Notes: generated by a model not told the origin, from the letters alone. Positions 35,501 through 47,283 are shown, counted from the stretch's first letter. The stretch is DNA of 64,000 nt from Pseudopithomyces maydicus (GCA_026873275.1 JANTUC010000002.1:620001-684000); one strand, 5' to 3'. Numbers and translations are program-made.

Positions 35501-35720
35501 TTCTACCCTCGGCGCTAACGGATACGGCGAGGCAGGCCGTATAATTGACAAGAGAGAGCAGTTGTGGCGGCAAAGGTGGGCGAGAGCGGAGCAAGTACTT
35601 GGGGAACAGGGCGTTACGCTGAAGAGCTGGAGGGTTGGAAATGATGCTGTTAGAGCGGCGGAGAAGTTGATTAAAGAGCAGTTGGAGAAAGATAAGAAGG
35701 GAGAGAGGAATGGGAGATAG
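32562..35720 (+). CDS. APP1: App1-like phosphatidate phosphatase, actin patch associated
   Basis: Mg-dependent phosphatidate phosphatase of the HAD superfamily that in yeast sits at cortical actin patches and makes diacylglycerol during endocytosis. Exon 1 is 32562-33149 and exon 2 33198-35720, with a 48-bp intron (GTAAGG..AAG, CTGAC branch); 1036 aa. The basic N-terminal part (about 1-200) has KIYKYIV-like and KKPGILQRLRGQ stretches. The middle holds the App1 domain, with strand SVISDIDDTIKHS carrying the D-x-D-x-T catalytic motif (about 490), VKFHYVSNSPWQLYP, and FILIGDSGEADLEVY as the acidic HAD motif. The C-terminal about 370 aa is disordered and Pro-rich with several SH3-ligand-like words (PPPPKPRKPS, PPVAPKPN, KKIPPPPPPPRR), fitting recruitment by actin-patch SH3 proteins. 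A UIM-like DPEFKAAIAASLRAMEED lies after the catalytic domain. Longer than yeast App1 (587 aa), as usual in filamentous fungi. Confidence 0.92.
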
Positions 35721-36029
35721 CACCCGGAGACGCACAAGCTGATGGATTATGTCTTGGCTACGATGGAGGCTACCACTAGATGATGTTCATATATATACCA
35801 ATTCACATTTAACAAGTATAAGTTGATAGAGCTGGGAGGATTGTACATAAGCTTTATACGCATGCTGTGACAATAGCATATTTCAATGAGGCAAGGACAT
35901 GTATATAATCCAAAACGACTCTTGAAACGAAGTAACGTTAGATTCGTTCAATACCTACTTTTTTGTTCTTCATTTAATGCAGACGAGACGTAAGTACACG
36001 ACTACAGGATGCACCCTCACTCTAACGAA
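35721..36029. other. 3' intergenic region
   Basis: About 0.3 kb, AT-rich, between convergent 3' ends. Nothing recognised. Confidence 0.5.
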
Positions 36030-36673
36030 TCACACCCCCTGGGCCCCTCTCGCCGCCTCCCTCTCCCGCGCCTCCTGCGCAAGCTGATCCTCTGTCCGCT
36101 TGTTGCCCTTGGCGATCACTTCACGCGGTTACTCGTTAGCACATCTTGCGTATCCACCAACAACGAGAAGAACAATGGAACGGACGGAGCGGGAGGTCGG
36201 ACGGTGAATAGTACAAAGTAAAGTAGCAAGGGAAATAGAGGTAAAACATACACTTATCGATCAAGCCCCCCTGCTTGTGGGTCCCCGTCTTGTCCGCATC
36301 CTCGTACTCTTTGAGGTATGCTGCTCGCTCTTCGGGTGGGATGGCGGCGAGTTCTTCGTCGAAGGACTCGCGTTGGACTATGAATGTGGGTGTTAGTTGG
36401 GTTTCATCTGAGGCCATGGCATATCATGCTGTGTGTTTTCTTTGGTCCCCCTGGCGGGTATGATGGTAGTAGATCCGCTTATACAAACATGCATACGCAT
36501 GCATCGATAGAAAGTGAGGAGGCTAGATCAAAGAACCAAAGCAACCAAAGAGATACAAGCAACAAACATACCCTCACTAACGTGGCCATGTGATGCCCCT
36601 CCGCGGCCCCAACATCCTGCGACTTGCGGCGCAAGTGCAGCTTGTCCTTGAGCTTGTCCATGGTCGACGACAT
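36030..36673 (-). CDS. small charged helical protein, unknown function, one apparent frameshift
   Basis: Exons 36673-36572, 36377-36252 and 36118-36030; introns of 194 bp (GTATGT..TAG with CTAAC branch) and 133 bp (GTATGT..AAG). The start MSSTMDKLKDKLHLRRKSQD is followed after the first splice by QRESFDEELAAIPPEERAAY, LKEYEDADKTGTHKQGG and, in exon 3, IAKGNKRTEDQLAQEARE. The product is hydrophilic, highly charged and helical, with no signal or membrane segment. Splicing only keeps frame if one more base is present in the C run at 36596-36599; then the exons total 318 bp, 105 aa. The regular acidic/basic pattern of exons 2 and 3 argues for a real gene. Family not recognised. Confidence 0.6.
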
Positions 36674-37472
36674 GTTGCACTTCGGTAACCTTGCGTTCCA
36701 AGTATCTCTTTCTTTTCTTAACGCTTGAGGGCAATGAGGTACAGCGTAGAGGAGAGCGATAGGTGGGATGGAGATGGGCGGAGGTGGTTAGTGCTTAAAT
36801 ACGTCATCTGCACGGCTAGTCTGCGTGGCTTTGTGTGCGTGCGTACGTGCATGCGTGACTGGTGGGTGGGCTGGGTGAGCGTCATGGAGCTCGATGCACG
36901 TACTTGTACACAGGAAGAGAGAGATACATGAATAATTTAATATCGCCAAACATTGAAGGATCAGGTGAGACCCCTCAGCAGGATCGGTGGTGAGTGTTCG
37001 GGGAGGGATGGTCGATCACGTGATGCTACCGACGGCGTGGGCTGGGAACATCGTACCGTGTTGCCACTTAGAGCGGGTATGTGGGGCGTGAATACGGGGT
37101 ACCGGCACTTAGCGTTCTGGTAAGGGTTGACTAGTGGGTAATCGGTGATTGTTACAGTAGTCTACCACCTGTGTACCCAGACACCTCATATGTAGATACC
37201 TACATACGTAGGTATGTATGCACGCGCGTATACCTAAGCATCTAAACGATGACACGATTAGCAGTTCAGTCAATAGAACTTCCAGAAGATAGTAGGCAGA
37301 AGTAAAAAAATCTGATATCATTGCCACAATTTGTGTGCCGCTCTTTCTCGTACGTGGGTATTCCTTCTAGCTGTTCCCTCTTTTGCCAATATTAGGTATA
37401 CCGTACCATAACCCTGAAAACGCCGCGCTCAATGCTGAAGTCGTAAAGTAAAAGTCGTGCAGCCCAAATTCT
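36674..37472. other. intergenic region
   Basis: About 0.8 kb. Contains runs of GTGCGTACGTGCATGCG-like sequence (36836-36855) and ATACCTACATACGTAGGTATG-like near-palindromic sequence (37195-37217). No gene supported. Confidence 0.45.
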
Positions 37473-39860
37473 TCACATAAAGACAAAGGACCAGCTCGCT
37501 AGAGCTATGACTACACTCTCCACCCAGGTATCCAGTCCCGTTCTTCGTATTGATATTGCACCTGCTTTGCTCGAGGCACTGCCTACTCCCGTTTCAACAA
37601 ATTTACCCTCGTCGTCAAGGCCAGTGGTGGACGCGGACGCAGTTGGCGTAGCGCTATTCCTCGCAGGCGTCTTCGAGATGCTGCTGGTGCGCCCATCGAT
37701 CACGAGTGCTGTGCCGAGCTCATCCAGAGAATACGTTGTTCCAGACACGGTGACCAAGTCGCCAGGTCGAAGAGTAGTCCCTCCCCCAAAACATACTCTG
37801 TCGTGCCGTCCCGAACAGTCGCTGCGTAAGTATTACCCGCAATCGTGATGTCCGGCGCGGCAGTAATAATTCCAAGGCCAATTGTGGAGGTGACGCCGTT
37901 TATGACGATAATGGTCCCGGGTGCATCTGATGGCATGAAGTACGTAGTTCCCGAGATGGTAAGTGCGCTTCCAGGAAGTAGCGTCTTTCCTGGTCCAATA
38001 ACGAACTGCGTTATTCCATCTATGACTGTCGCTGTATAAGTCTGATCGCCGACCGTGAGAATAGGTACACCAGTGGTCATTGGGCTGTTTTCCAATGTTT
38101 GTTTGACGCCGTTGACCATCGCCCAAGAGCCATCCGAGCCCAAGCTCACAGCATATCCGTCAATAGTTATTGGTGGCCCCCCAGGTGACAGCGTCTTGGA
38201 CCCAACGATGTATTGGCCCAGCGAATTTGGTGTTAAATTGGTATTGCCAATAGCAACTAAAGGCCCGCCTGTAGGTATGACTTTATAAGTATTGGTACCG
38301 ACGACAATTATTGAACCGCCCCCAGCGGATGGAATAACAACCGGAACGTTGTTGATAGTGGTAGTTTGGCCCGGTTTCAGGGTCAAGCTGCCAAGGACTA
38401 CATTCTGGCCAGTACCATAGCCTGCTCCCGTTTTTGTAGGTTTATCGGGATGAATAGTATGGGTAACGCCTCCAATAGGGATGACCTGGGCACCTCCTGG
38501 TGGACCTGAGCTAGGAGGCTTCACTGGACCTCCTGGTTGTGCAGGAGGATGTGGATTGTTTCCTTTGCCATCCTGTTTCCCACTGGACGATGCATGTGTG
38601 GGATAATGAACGTCGCATCTATAGCAGCCAGATACCGTAGTTTCAGTTGTCGTTCCCTGGTACGTTGACTCGATATATGTGGATGTCTGTTTGGTTGGCG
38701 TCGGATGACTGTAGTAAGGCGGTGCCGGTGCCGAATATGGTGGGGTCTCAGGGATGGCTGAGACACTTATCTGGTAACCCGTCGTCATGATTGGAGTTAC
38801 GATTGGAGTACATGATGATATATTCGAACTACCAAACGCACTTTGTACATTTGGGATTTTGCTTAAGTATCTCAACAGTGCGCGAGGTAAAGCTGTAGGT
38901 GCTGGACCACCTATGCCTGCCGTAATGGTTTGATAAAAGTAACGCCAGTCTTCTGTACGAATAGGTGCAATATCAAGCATTTCCAAAGCTGCTATACATG
39001 TGGGTTGGGTGTTCCTTTTCTTGAAAATCTGCCCAGATATGTAGCTATAGTGGGCGAGAGGGGAGGTTGAGCCTTCGAGGGGATGGCAGGTCGGGATGAC
39101 GATTGGGTATGAGGCTGGGGAACTGAGTAAGTGACGAGTTGGGGTAATGAGTAAGTCACAGGCTTTCCCCCACCGGCTGAGGAAGGTACATTCAGTCCTC
39201 CAAAGATTTTATCGTAAAAAAGGTAAGTCCCAGCGGGCAGTTCAAGTGTGACACCAGGGGTGGGTTCGACAGTAAGTACCGGTGTAGTGTGCGTGATGGT
39301 CTCATTGTAAGCTCCTATGAACGTTGTGGTATGGCTCAAGGTCTCAACTTCAGTTACAATGGTTTGAAGCGTACCAGGGGTCCCGGTATAATACTTTGTC
39401 TTTTTTGTGATGACTTTGGTGATGTCCTTAACACTTGTCCACAAAGAAGAATCGGCCTCTTGGAATGCAATAGTAGTCGGCTGGTACGCTTGAATTACGC
39501 ATCCTGTACATGTTATAGATGGCGAAGAGCTTCCTGGAGTCCGAGTGATTTTGTGTGTAGAAGTCGCAATCACTGAAGTATTATCTGTTCCGATCAGTAC
39601 GGCTACGCAATGAGAGGTACTAAACCCACAATCTATGGCAAGTTAGTCTTGGGTCTAAGCTTATAGGCAAGTTTAAAGCACTTACATCTTTTCTGGTACG
39701 GCGTGGCGTGTGTGCTCGTTGCTAAAAAGCAGTGCCGAGCAATATAGCGCTCCACATTCTCCGGTATTATACTCGATATGAGCAACTCGGCGACGAGTGA
39801 GCAGTGGCGCTTCGGAACGAGGATGCCAGCGGAGAGCAAACAGTCAATAAAATCTATGTT
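37473..39860 (-). CDS. GPI-type cell-wall repeat protein, 5' end unresolved, two apparent frameshifts
   Basis: Large extracellular protein. Traced exons: 39860-39686 (opening NIDFIDCLLSAGILVPKRHC) and 39632-37473, with a 53-bp intron (GTAAGT..TAG, GACTAAC branch). The signal-peptide exon lies upstream and was not found. Order: a Cys-containing head, a Ser/Thr/Pro-rich linker with CTGC and CYRC pairs, a Pro/Gly-rich hinge (HPPAQPGGPVKPPSSGPPGG), then about four beta-type repeats of 60-90 aa sharing VGxxTYxA, ..GPGxTLxPG.. and IxIxGTTY words (for example TISGTTYF, TVSGTTYS). A Ser/Thr tail and a C-terminal hydrophobic end (SVVIALASWSFVFM) follow, as expected for GPI anchoring. Two single-base additions are needed: one within 39016-39027 and one within 37783-37791. 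With both, the traced part is 2337 bp (778 aa). Confidence 0.7.
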
Positions 39861-41015
39861 CTGGCAGATTACCGATAGTTAGGAAGCTCTATCAATAGTC
39901 AGCATGCGGCCCTGCGTTGATCGTTGCCTGTGATGCTCACGTTGTTAGTGTCAGAGCCATGCTAGATGACCGCGGAGCAAACGCTTTACACACACGGGAA
40001 CTTCTCAAGCGACTACGGGGATTCAGGCAACTCAGCCATCTGTTGTACGTTACCAGCCCCCAAAACTAGTGGTCTCTGGTGTGTTTTAGCTTCGAACACG
40101 CAGACAGACTGGCAATCGAAAGGTAGTTTTCTACATCGGCATTAACGCGTTCGCTCATTGCGGTAAGGCCGGTGTGCCAAGTTAGAATCCTTGCTTGAAA
40201 GCTACGAAGCTTCAACTGTTTACAGCAGGTCAGGAGGTATGGGATTGGATTCCCAGGTGGATGACTCGGGTCCATCAGATTGGCGAAGGATTTTGGGCCG
40301 CGCCAACATCGGGTATTCCAACCCTGAGTTTGTGCAACGAACATAATATTCATGGTAGTCTATTATGAACTATTGCGCGAGTGCGATGGAAACAAAAAAT
40401 CAATACATTGAAAGAGAGTGGCCTGAATTTGCTGCTCGGTATTGGCTGATGAGGAGCTTCTCTGCTGACGTGATTGGTCTATTGGCATGTGTAAGCTGTG
40501 AGACAAGCCACTAGCTTCTGGAAATACCTACCCTGGTATGCAACCTCGTATTTGTATGTACAGTGCCCATGGGTGCATTAGGGCCACCGAATGAAATCGC
40601 GACCGAGTGTCGCGTCCCTGCATCCTGACATATGGACCGAGGCCCCCGTTTCGCGGTCAGTAATGAAGAAAACGTTCGCCTACGCCCTTGCCCTTGAACA
40701 TGTATCTTCGCCCCATCGCGCAACCGCAACAACGAGACAGCTTCATCCTCGTGTCATCGCCGCCTCGGCTCCAATTTCTATGCAACCTGACTGCACTGCA
40801 ATCTTGGAACTCCTACTGTCTACGGGTAATACCTCCACCACCCGGCTTTGAGGTGGACCTGAGATAGGTTTGGTGCTATTGAAAATCGACTAGAAGCAAT
40901 TGAAACCAGTGAAAAATTAAATGGCAGTTCAAACCTGAGACATCATTCGCTGGGACAGCGTATTTTCGAGATTCCGGTTTACCCTACCACGTCCATTGTT
41001 GTCCATTAGTGCAAT
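39861..41015. other. intergenic region, likely 5' exons of both flanking surface genes
   Basis: About 1.15 kb between two divergent genes that each lack a signal peptide in the traced part, so the first exon of each probably lies here. I could not place them: candidate splice ends exist (for example GTGAGC at 39940 descending) but none leads to a clean signal peptide. Frames at 40066-40353 minus and 40591-40851 plus are unsupported. Confidence 0.4.
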
Positions 41016-42896
41016 ATGCATTTTGCGCCTAGAGATGCATCCACTTTACTACCCGAGCCCTACGAAATCCCACCATCTCAAGAGTGGGATGGAAATGATG
41101 GAAGTTGGAGCACGTTCAAAATAGCCATTGGAACCCCTCCCCAGGAATTTCGTGTCCTCGCTTCTACGCAGAGCGGACAAACTTTCGTGGTAACTCCAGA
41201 GGGCTGCCTTGCTGGTATTGATCCCGCCGATTGTGCCAAATCCCGCGGTGCCCAGGTCTTCAATAGTGCGCAAAGCCCCGGATTTTCCACAAACCAGTCA
41301 TCCACATGGGAATTAATTGGAACGTACGGGATAAACTTAGAAAGTGCGCTCAATTACAGTGCTCGTGGATTATTCGGGTATGACAAGGTTTCTCTGAGTG
41401 CTTCAGGCAATGCAAACAGTTTGACTGCGGACAATCAAATAGTCACAGGAGTTGCTGACAGAGCTTGTTATATGGGACATATTCCATTGGGTGTCACCAA
41501 GTCCAAATTCACCAGTCAGGGTCAATCGATTGATCCCCTCATTTACCATCTACGAAACAGCTCACAGATACCAAGCATGTCCTTTTCCTACACAGCAGGC
41601 GCGAAATACCGTCTAAAATCGGTAGTAGGACAGCTCATTCTAGGTGGATACGACCCTGGACGGTTCGAGCCGAACACAAACGATTTTTCTTTCTCATTTT
41701 CAACGGATCCTTCACGCCTACTCACGGTCGTGGTGGAATCAATGATAGCGACCAATACACTGCTTGGAACACGATCGCTCTCTTCCGTATCGCATCTTTC
41801 CCTCATCGACTCCACGGTATCCCATCTATGGCTTCCTCGCGGTATCTGTGATGAATTCGAAAAATCTTTTGGTCTTACCTACGATCCTGAAACAGACCTC
41901 TATCTTATCAACGCGACGATGCGTGATCAACTTGTGGCGCGAGATGCCTCCGTGACGATCAAGTTGGTCGATTCTCTCGAAGGTGCAGCGACGAACTTCA
42001 CCAACCTGGTTCTGCCGTATGCTGCCTTCGATTTACAAGCTCCGTAAGTAACAACCGAGTAGAAAGACAGGAGTGTATTTTCAACAGCTAACCTGTATGT
42101 TCGCGCTTAGGTCTCTCTACTATGATAATACTACAAGTTACTTCCCAATTCGACGGGCAGCAAACGAATCACAGTTTACACTAGGCCGTACACTCCTGCA
42201 AGAAGCATACCTGATAGTTGATTACGAACGCCATAATTTCACAGTAGCCCAAGCTGCATTTCCGAATCCATTACCTGCCGCCGACATACACACCATCTAC
42301 CCTCCAGGATACTCCCCCTCGTCGTCCTCTTCCGGTCTAAGTACCGGTGCAAAGGCAGGCATAGCGGTAGGGTCCATACTATTTGCCCTTGCTCTAGCCA
42401 CTTTGGCATTATTTTTGTACCGTCGTCGACGACGTCGTCAACCTCCGAGTGCAAATGCCATAATCGGGCATGGAAACGCGTCCGAGCTAGGTGGGACCGC
42501 AGTCTCTGAATTTGACTCCGTTTCCGCCGTATCACCACACCCTCACAAATTTCTGGACGGGACCCAAGAACTTGGTGGAACCCCCGCTCGGAGCTAGCCA
42601 GTCCCTTTCCTGGAAAGTCCTATGTGAGCGTGAACGAGGTGCCGCAAGAGCTTGAAACACCAGCTTCGACGTTGAGGCCGAAATTTGAAGAAGTCACTGC
42701 AGATGAATACAATTCGTACCGGTCGAAACGGGAATCGGATGGTGGCTCGGATAGTTTAGGGGTTAGTGGAATAGGAAGTCAAGTGAGTGATGAGACGACG
42801 CATAAGTATGTAGTTAGTCCGTTGAGGGGCAGTTTCGAAGTGAGAAGATCGGTAGTCAGTCCGCTGGCTAGCAAGTTTGATGAGCGAATCGCGTAA
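41016..42896 (+). CDS. pepsin-fold (A1-like) membrane-anchored protein lacking the first catalytic Asp
   Basis: Cell-surface protein of aspartic-protease fold. Exon 1 is 41016-42043 and exon 2 starts at 42111 (67-bp intron, GTAAGT..TAG). The fold is clear from FKIAIGTPPQEFRV, the Cys pair CLAGIDPADC, VVGQLILGGYD and PYAAFDL. Where active enzymes have D-T/S-G-S the sequence reads ASTQSGQTF, so the first catalytic Asp is missing; the second site is LIDSTVSHLW. It is therefore probably not a protease. After a Ser-rich spacer comes one transmembrane helix (AGIAVGSILFALALATLALF) and RRRRRR as stop-transfer, then a cytosolic tail. The frame as read stops at 42597. One more C in the run 42581-42585 continues it to 42896 with a Ser/Glu-rich tail, total 604 aa. 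ATG 41016 lacks a signal peptide; an acceptor-like CCTAG at about 41032 suggests the true start is in an upstream exon. Confidence 0.72.
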
Positions 42897-44115
42897 GATA
42901 TATAGAAAGAAATATAGAGATAACAAATGTACGACTGTGACCGAATAACTAATTTTGGGCACAATTATAAAGGAAGCATTTTATCGTATCCTTCCATATT
43001 GCATGTATAGATCCCGAGTAACAGACAGCTACCTGCAACGAACTTGTGGTAGGCTCGTATCATCAACACAATCGGGTGGGTGTTACAAATGACTGTTGTT
43101 CAATAGTCTCAGCAGAATAATTATGGCGCTGAGACCGTGACTTATTCACGGTGCGGTGTGTCTCCATCAAATGAGCCACGGAAGTTTAAAACACGCGTCT
43201 GAAGGAACGCGAAAGTTCTTCCCAATGAACAATGACGCAAGCTGTATTGGTAATCGAATAAACAACCCTGCCACTTGCTGAGCCCTTCACATCCCCCTTC
43301 ATCCGCATAATCGTTTTCGGCCGTCTCCGACGCTCTCGTATTATTGCCAATCTGTATCCCGTCGCGCAGGTGTTCGCAGCGCGTAAGCCACGCGCGTAGC
43401 CTTGCCTATTCGGGAAACGCCTAATCCTCATATAGTCCGCGCCCAAGGCAGACATGTTAGAACGCACAGGGTCGAGAAATTTTCGCCGTCGCGACGGTGA
43501 GATAGGGAGGCTGGTAAATGGATTGGCTCAGGATGTGACGAATCGCAGCGCGCGTTACTATGGCCACCGAGCAGGCAAACAAGGGGCGGGATGGAGGGGT
43601 TGGGCACATGGGAAAAGACGGCCTCTTGCGCGGCTGACAGTGCTCACAAGGTCAAATTACTACGCCGCCTACTTCTCGTACATTGCTATGCTTCAAAGCT
43701 GGAGGGTAGAGGTCCAGTGGTGTTTGATCCGGCCACAATCTATCCCAATATTCCTCAAATGTGCAGTTTAATACAACAATCGAAAACCAAAACACGCTGG
43801 GGAAGAAACATCGCAAACGCTATCATTTTCCATCCTAAACGCCAACGATGACATGCAATCTCCAATCGAAACATTACCGAAGGACAGAACCCAGAAGTGC
43901 GAGATTGTACCAAAAGAAGTAACTAGAGGAACCAAATGCGAAAAGAGAAGGAACAACGGGATCGCGCGTAAAGCCAAAAGTCAAACATGCGGAAAGCCAG
44001 CCGGCATGGTGGATCAGAGGAACGCGACGGTTCACCGGTCGGTGAGGGTGTCTATGCGTACCACCCAGGGTAGATGCGGAACAGCGGATGTGGAACATTG
44101 CAGGAGGGACACAAA
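42897..44115. other. intergenic region
   Basis: About 1.2 kb, AT-rich after the protease-like gene and mixed later. Reading frames such as 43853-44365 plus overlap the zinc-finger gene antisense or look like chance. No gene, repeat or RNA recognised. Confidence 0.45.
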
Positions 44116-45095
44116 TTACCCACGAGGTGCAGAGCGTCGCATGCCGACGTGCTGGGTGCGCTGTCTCCGCCCATCCCTCTCGCGCCGACTGTTGGTGGTT
44201 GTGAAGTTGGCCGGCGGCCTGTCCAGATTGTGGTTACCTCCCTTCAGTTCTTTCAAGTCCTGGTCGTCGATCAACCTCTTGCACCAGAGGTGCTGGAAAA
44301 GAGCAAAGTCGGGCCGGCTCGTCTTGAGCGTCTCGCCGCGCTCCGCATGTTCGGAGGCGATGTGATCCATCCGCACGTCCCAGGCGGTCCTCCCGCAGTC
44401 GGCACGGTACTTGAAATCGCACAGTGGGCACTGCACCGACATGGGCGGATCCTCGAACAAAAAGTGGCTCAAGCAGTGCTCTTTCCATTCGTCCTTGTTG
44501 TAGGAGATGTACGAGCAGCTCAGGAACCAGAAGACGCACTCATACAACGGGGTCCGGCACTGGTTCAGCGGGCGCTCGAGCACGCCGTTGTTCTCCTCCA
44601 GCAGCGGCACACCTGGGAACTGGCTGGCCAGCCCCGTGCTGATGGAGGTCTCGGTGGGCGTGGCGTCGGAGAAGTTGTAGAGCGAGGGCGGGTGGGCCGA
44701 CGCGTTGGAGGCGTAGTGGACGCAGGTGGGCGCCATGGACGAGCCGTTGCTGCGGACTGAGCGCGGGTGCGAGCACGGCGGGCTGGCAGCGGACGAGGGG
44801 CCCGGGCCGTCGGCCAAGTAAGAGAAGCGTGCTAGACGTGCGTGGATGTCGTCGTTGGGGGAAGCCTGGAGCCATTCGCCGAGCGGGCTCTGTGTGATGG
44901 ACTCCTCGAGGATGCCCACCAGCGAGGCGTTGGCGGGGTGCTCAGGGTTCCGCAGCGTCGACGGCGGCGGCACTGCAGTGGCTCAGGCCGCATCAGCCTC
45001 AGGCTCGCATACGGTACTTACAGTACGTGGACTGCAGGCGCTCTGCAGGCAGCCGTGGCAGGCGAATCGGAACAAAGGGACTCACTGATGGACAT
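44116..45095 (-). CDS. C2H2-like zinc-finger protein, fungal family of unknown role
   Basis: Exons 45095-45086 (10 nt), 45042-45022 (21 nt) and 44972-44116; introns of 43 and 49 bp (GTGAGT..CAG, GTAAGT..CAG). The two tiny exons supply the only ATG in frame (MSIKRLQSTY, then LPPPSTLRN); the main exon alone would need a GTG start. 295 aa. The N-terminal half is Ser/Pro/Asn-rich and likely disordered. The C-terminal half has paired Cys/His blocks: C-x9-C-x3-C..WKEHCLSHF, then VQCPLCDFKY..C..RMDHIASEH. These look like two C2H2-type fingers, of which the second (C-x2-C..H-x4-H) is the more regular. The family is seen in ascomycetes as a DNA- or protein-binding module (inference from pattern). The tail is basic (NSRRERDGRRQRTQ), consistent with nuclear location. 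Confidence 0.7.
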
Positions 45096-47283
45096 GGCGA
45101 CGTCGTCGCGCGAAGACGTACGGCGGCGGGTCGATGTCATTGTTCTGTCAGGGCGAGCTTAGCGCCCCAGAGCGGTTCCGTCTGGAATCGTTCCTGTTTC
45201 GAAGCATCCTTCGAGCACCCGCTCGAGACGACGTGGATTCTTTATGGCCACCGCCAGCTGTGAGCATCAACACGGCGTAGTGCGGCTCTGCGTGGCCTCC
45301 GCCCGCCATTCGACGCTGCCGACCCACCGCCCTCGACGCTGGCGCTGGCCCGCGCCGAACCTGGGGCGGGAGAGACGGGCCATCTGTCGCATCACCTCGA
45401 GAACCCACTGTTCTTCCCGCGCGCGCGGTTGCTTCATGCTCGGCTTCACCGACTCCAACGCCCGACCATTGGCTGCACGCGCACGCGCACATCCCCGGCA
45501 ACTAGAAGATGCGGGGGTCTGCGCTGCCGCAGCCGTGTCGTTCTACGCGACCCTTCCCGGGGCGACCGACCGCCTCTTCGACACGAAATTCGGCGCTGTC
45601 TCCATGGGCGTCTATCGGTGTGCGCTCTTGACACGACGGGAGGGAGATGGACACCATGGCGCATCCGCCGCGCTCGCTTCGTCATTGGCGTGCGGTCGAG
45701 CATGCAAGACCAAGCCTGTGCGCGTAGTGTGCAGCGGCCCAAGTCGTCTTCTGGCCCCACGAAAAGATGACGGCCTCACAAACCTTGGATGGATCTACAT
45801 GGGTTCTATACCGCTTTCTTTCCGCGTGCATTCCATACAGGGCCTCCAATCTCCGCCATCTGACATCTGGCGGTCTACAACAGCCGTCCACTACTACTAC
45901 GTCCATGCTAACATATGTAGTTTGCCGTTCTTGTTTTGTGTCTGGAAAAAGTAGCAGCTGAGTATGAGCTGACTGGATAAAACACATATGCAGTTTAGCA
46001 GATCGATCTCCCCGGACTAACAGATCAAGGCCATACCAGGTTTTGTTGGTGGTGCTAAAAATACAGGCGAAATGCCCACTGTCAGATCACTCCCGCTGCT
46101 GGAACACTGTCTCACAAGATCAATTGATAGCTCGCCAGGCATGGCCCCCAGGATCAGTCCTAGACCAAGGTGCTTATTGTGACTATGCTTGGCAACATTC
46201 TCATTGATCGTATAGCATTCCGATCCGATTGCACATGCCCTAAAAATATACTTGCGCTGACCACAGAATGATCATGTTCAAGACCCGGCAAGATGTAAAG
46301 GTTGGTTTTGGTAAAATCTGTGGGGACAAGCATGTGTTTTTGTGTTTTGTGTTTAGGGAAAGCGGCAGCAGAGTAGCTGACTGGATGAAAATGTATACAG
46401 TTGAGAAAAAGCTGTCGATCTCTTTTGTGACAATTGAAAACGGCCGTACATGGGAGAAGCATACTTGCATCAAATCCTGTCAGACAGGTAAACACGAAGA
46501 GAAAGAATTTCAGGAGTATACGGTCAAGACACGGGCGTGGTTGCTCTCACGTGAGCATCATCATGCCCAGGTGCAGGTGGAGTGTTTTGTCGTGGTAACC
46601 AGTCGGGCGCACAAGGAGTAAAGAACACAATATAGAACTTTTGAAAAATCAAATAGAAATAACAATACTGTCTTAGTGTAAACTCGATATCTAAGAATGA
46701 GATTTTAATCATAACTACGGGGGTTAACAAAATGAATTTTACAAGGAGTAGCGGGCTGCGCGATTTATCATTTATGTATCACGGTTTCTTTGTTTGGTGT
46801 GCAACAAGAGTAGAAATCCCAGTACTACGGAACCGCCGAGTTATTTGAGGGAAGGTTACGGTCTTGACTCATATGTCTAAAACTATAAATAACTATTTCA
46901 GTTGTCTTAGAAAAAGTCTCTAGTAAACGCATATTTACTATTTAGGGAGAAAGAAATGTAAAAGAAATCTTACATCAACGATCTAGATTAATTCGATTTC
47001 TCTTATTTTAGCGTTTTATCTATTTAACGAATTATATATTAGAATAAACATTCTTATTACGGCCTAGCAAATTGAGATTGTGAAAAATGATATAGGAGAA
47101 TATGTGACTCGTGTTACGTTACTAGCGTTCTAATCTGCTTTACCCGACCCACTGTAGGTATTTCCAGCTCCACACATCATTCCTGTGATAGAACTATTAG
47201 AATTGCTCACGACTTCGGCTTCTTGGATACACTTTCTAGCAATATATTTTTTTACTCTAAATTCTTCCATCAATTAAATGAAA
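45096..47283. other. intergenic region grading into AT-rich DNA
   Basis: About 2.2 kb. The first 0.9 kb is GC-rich, probably promoter and leader of the zinc-finger gene, with long but unconvincing frames (45244-45954 plus). From about 46620 the sequence becomes strongly AT-rich. No gene is supported. Confidence 0.45.

Noticed and set aside
45244..45954. 236-codon open frame on the plus strand
   Set aside because: Arg/Ala/Cys-rich low-quality sequence in the GC-rich leader of the divergent zinc-finger gene, with overlapping open frames on the other strand.
46268..46621. 117-codon plus frame
   Set aside because: No features, stops at the start of the AT-rich island, and an overlapping minus frame of similar length exists.
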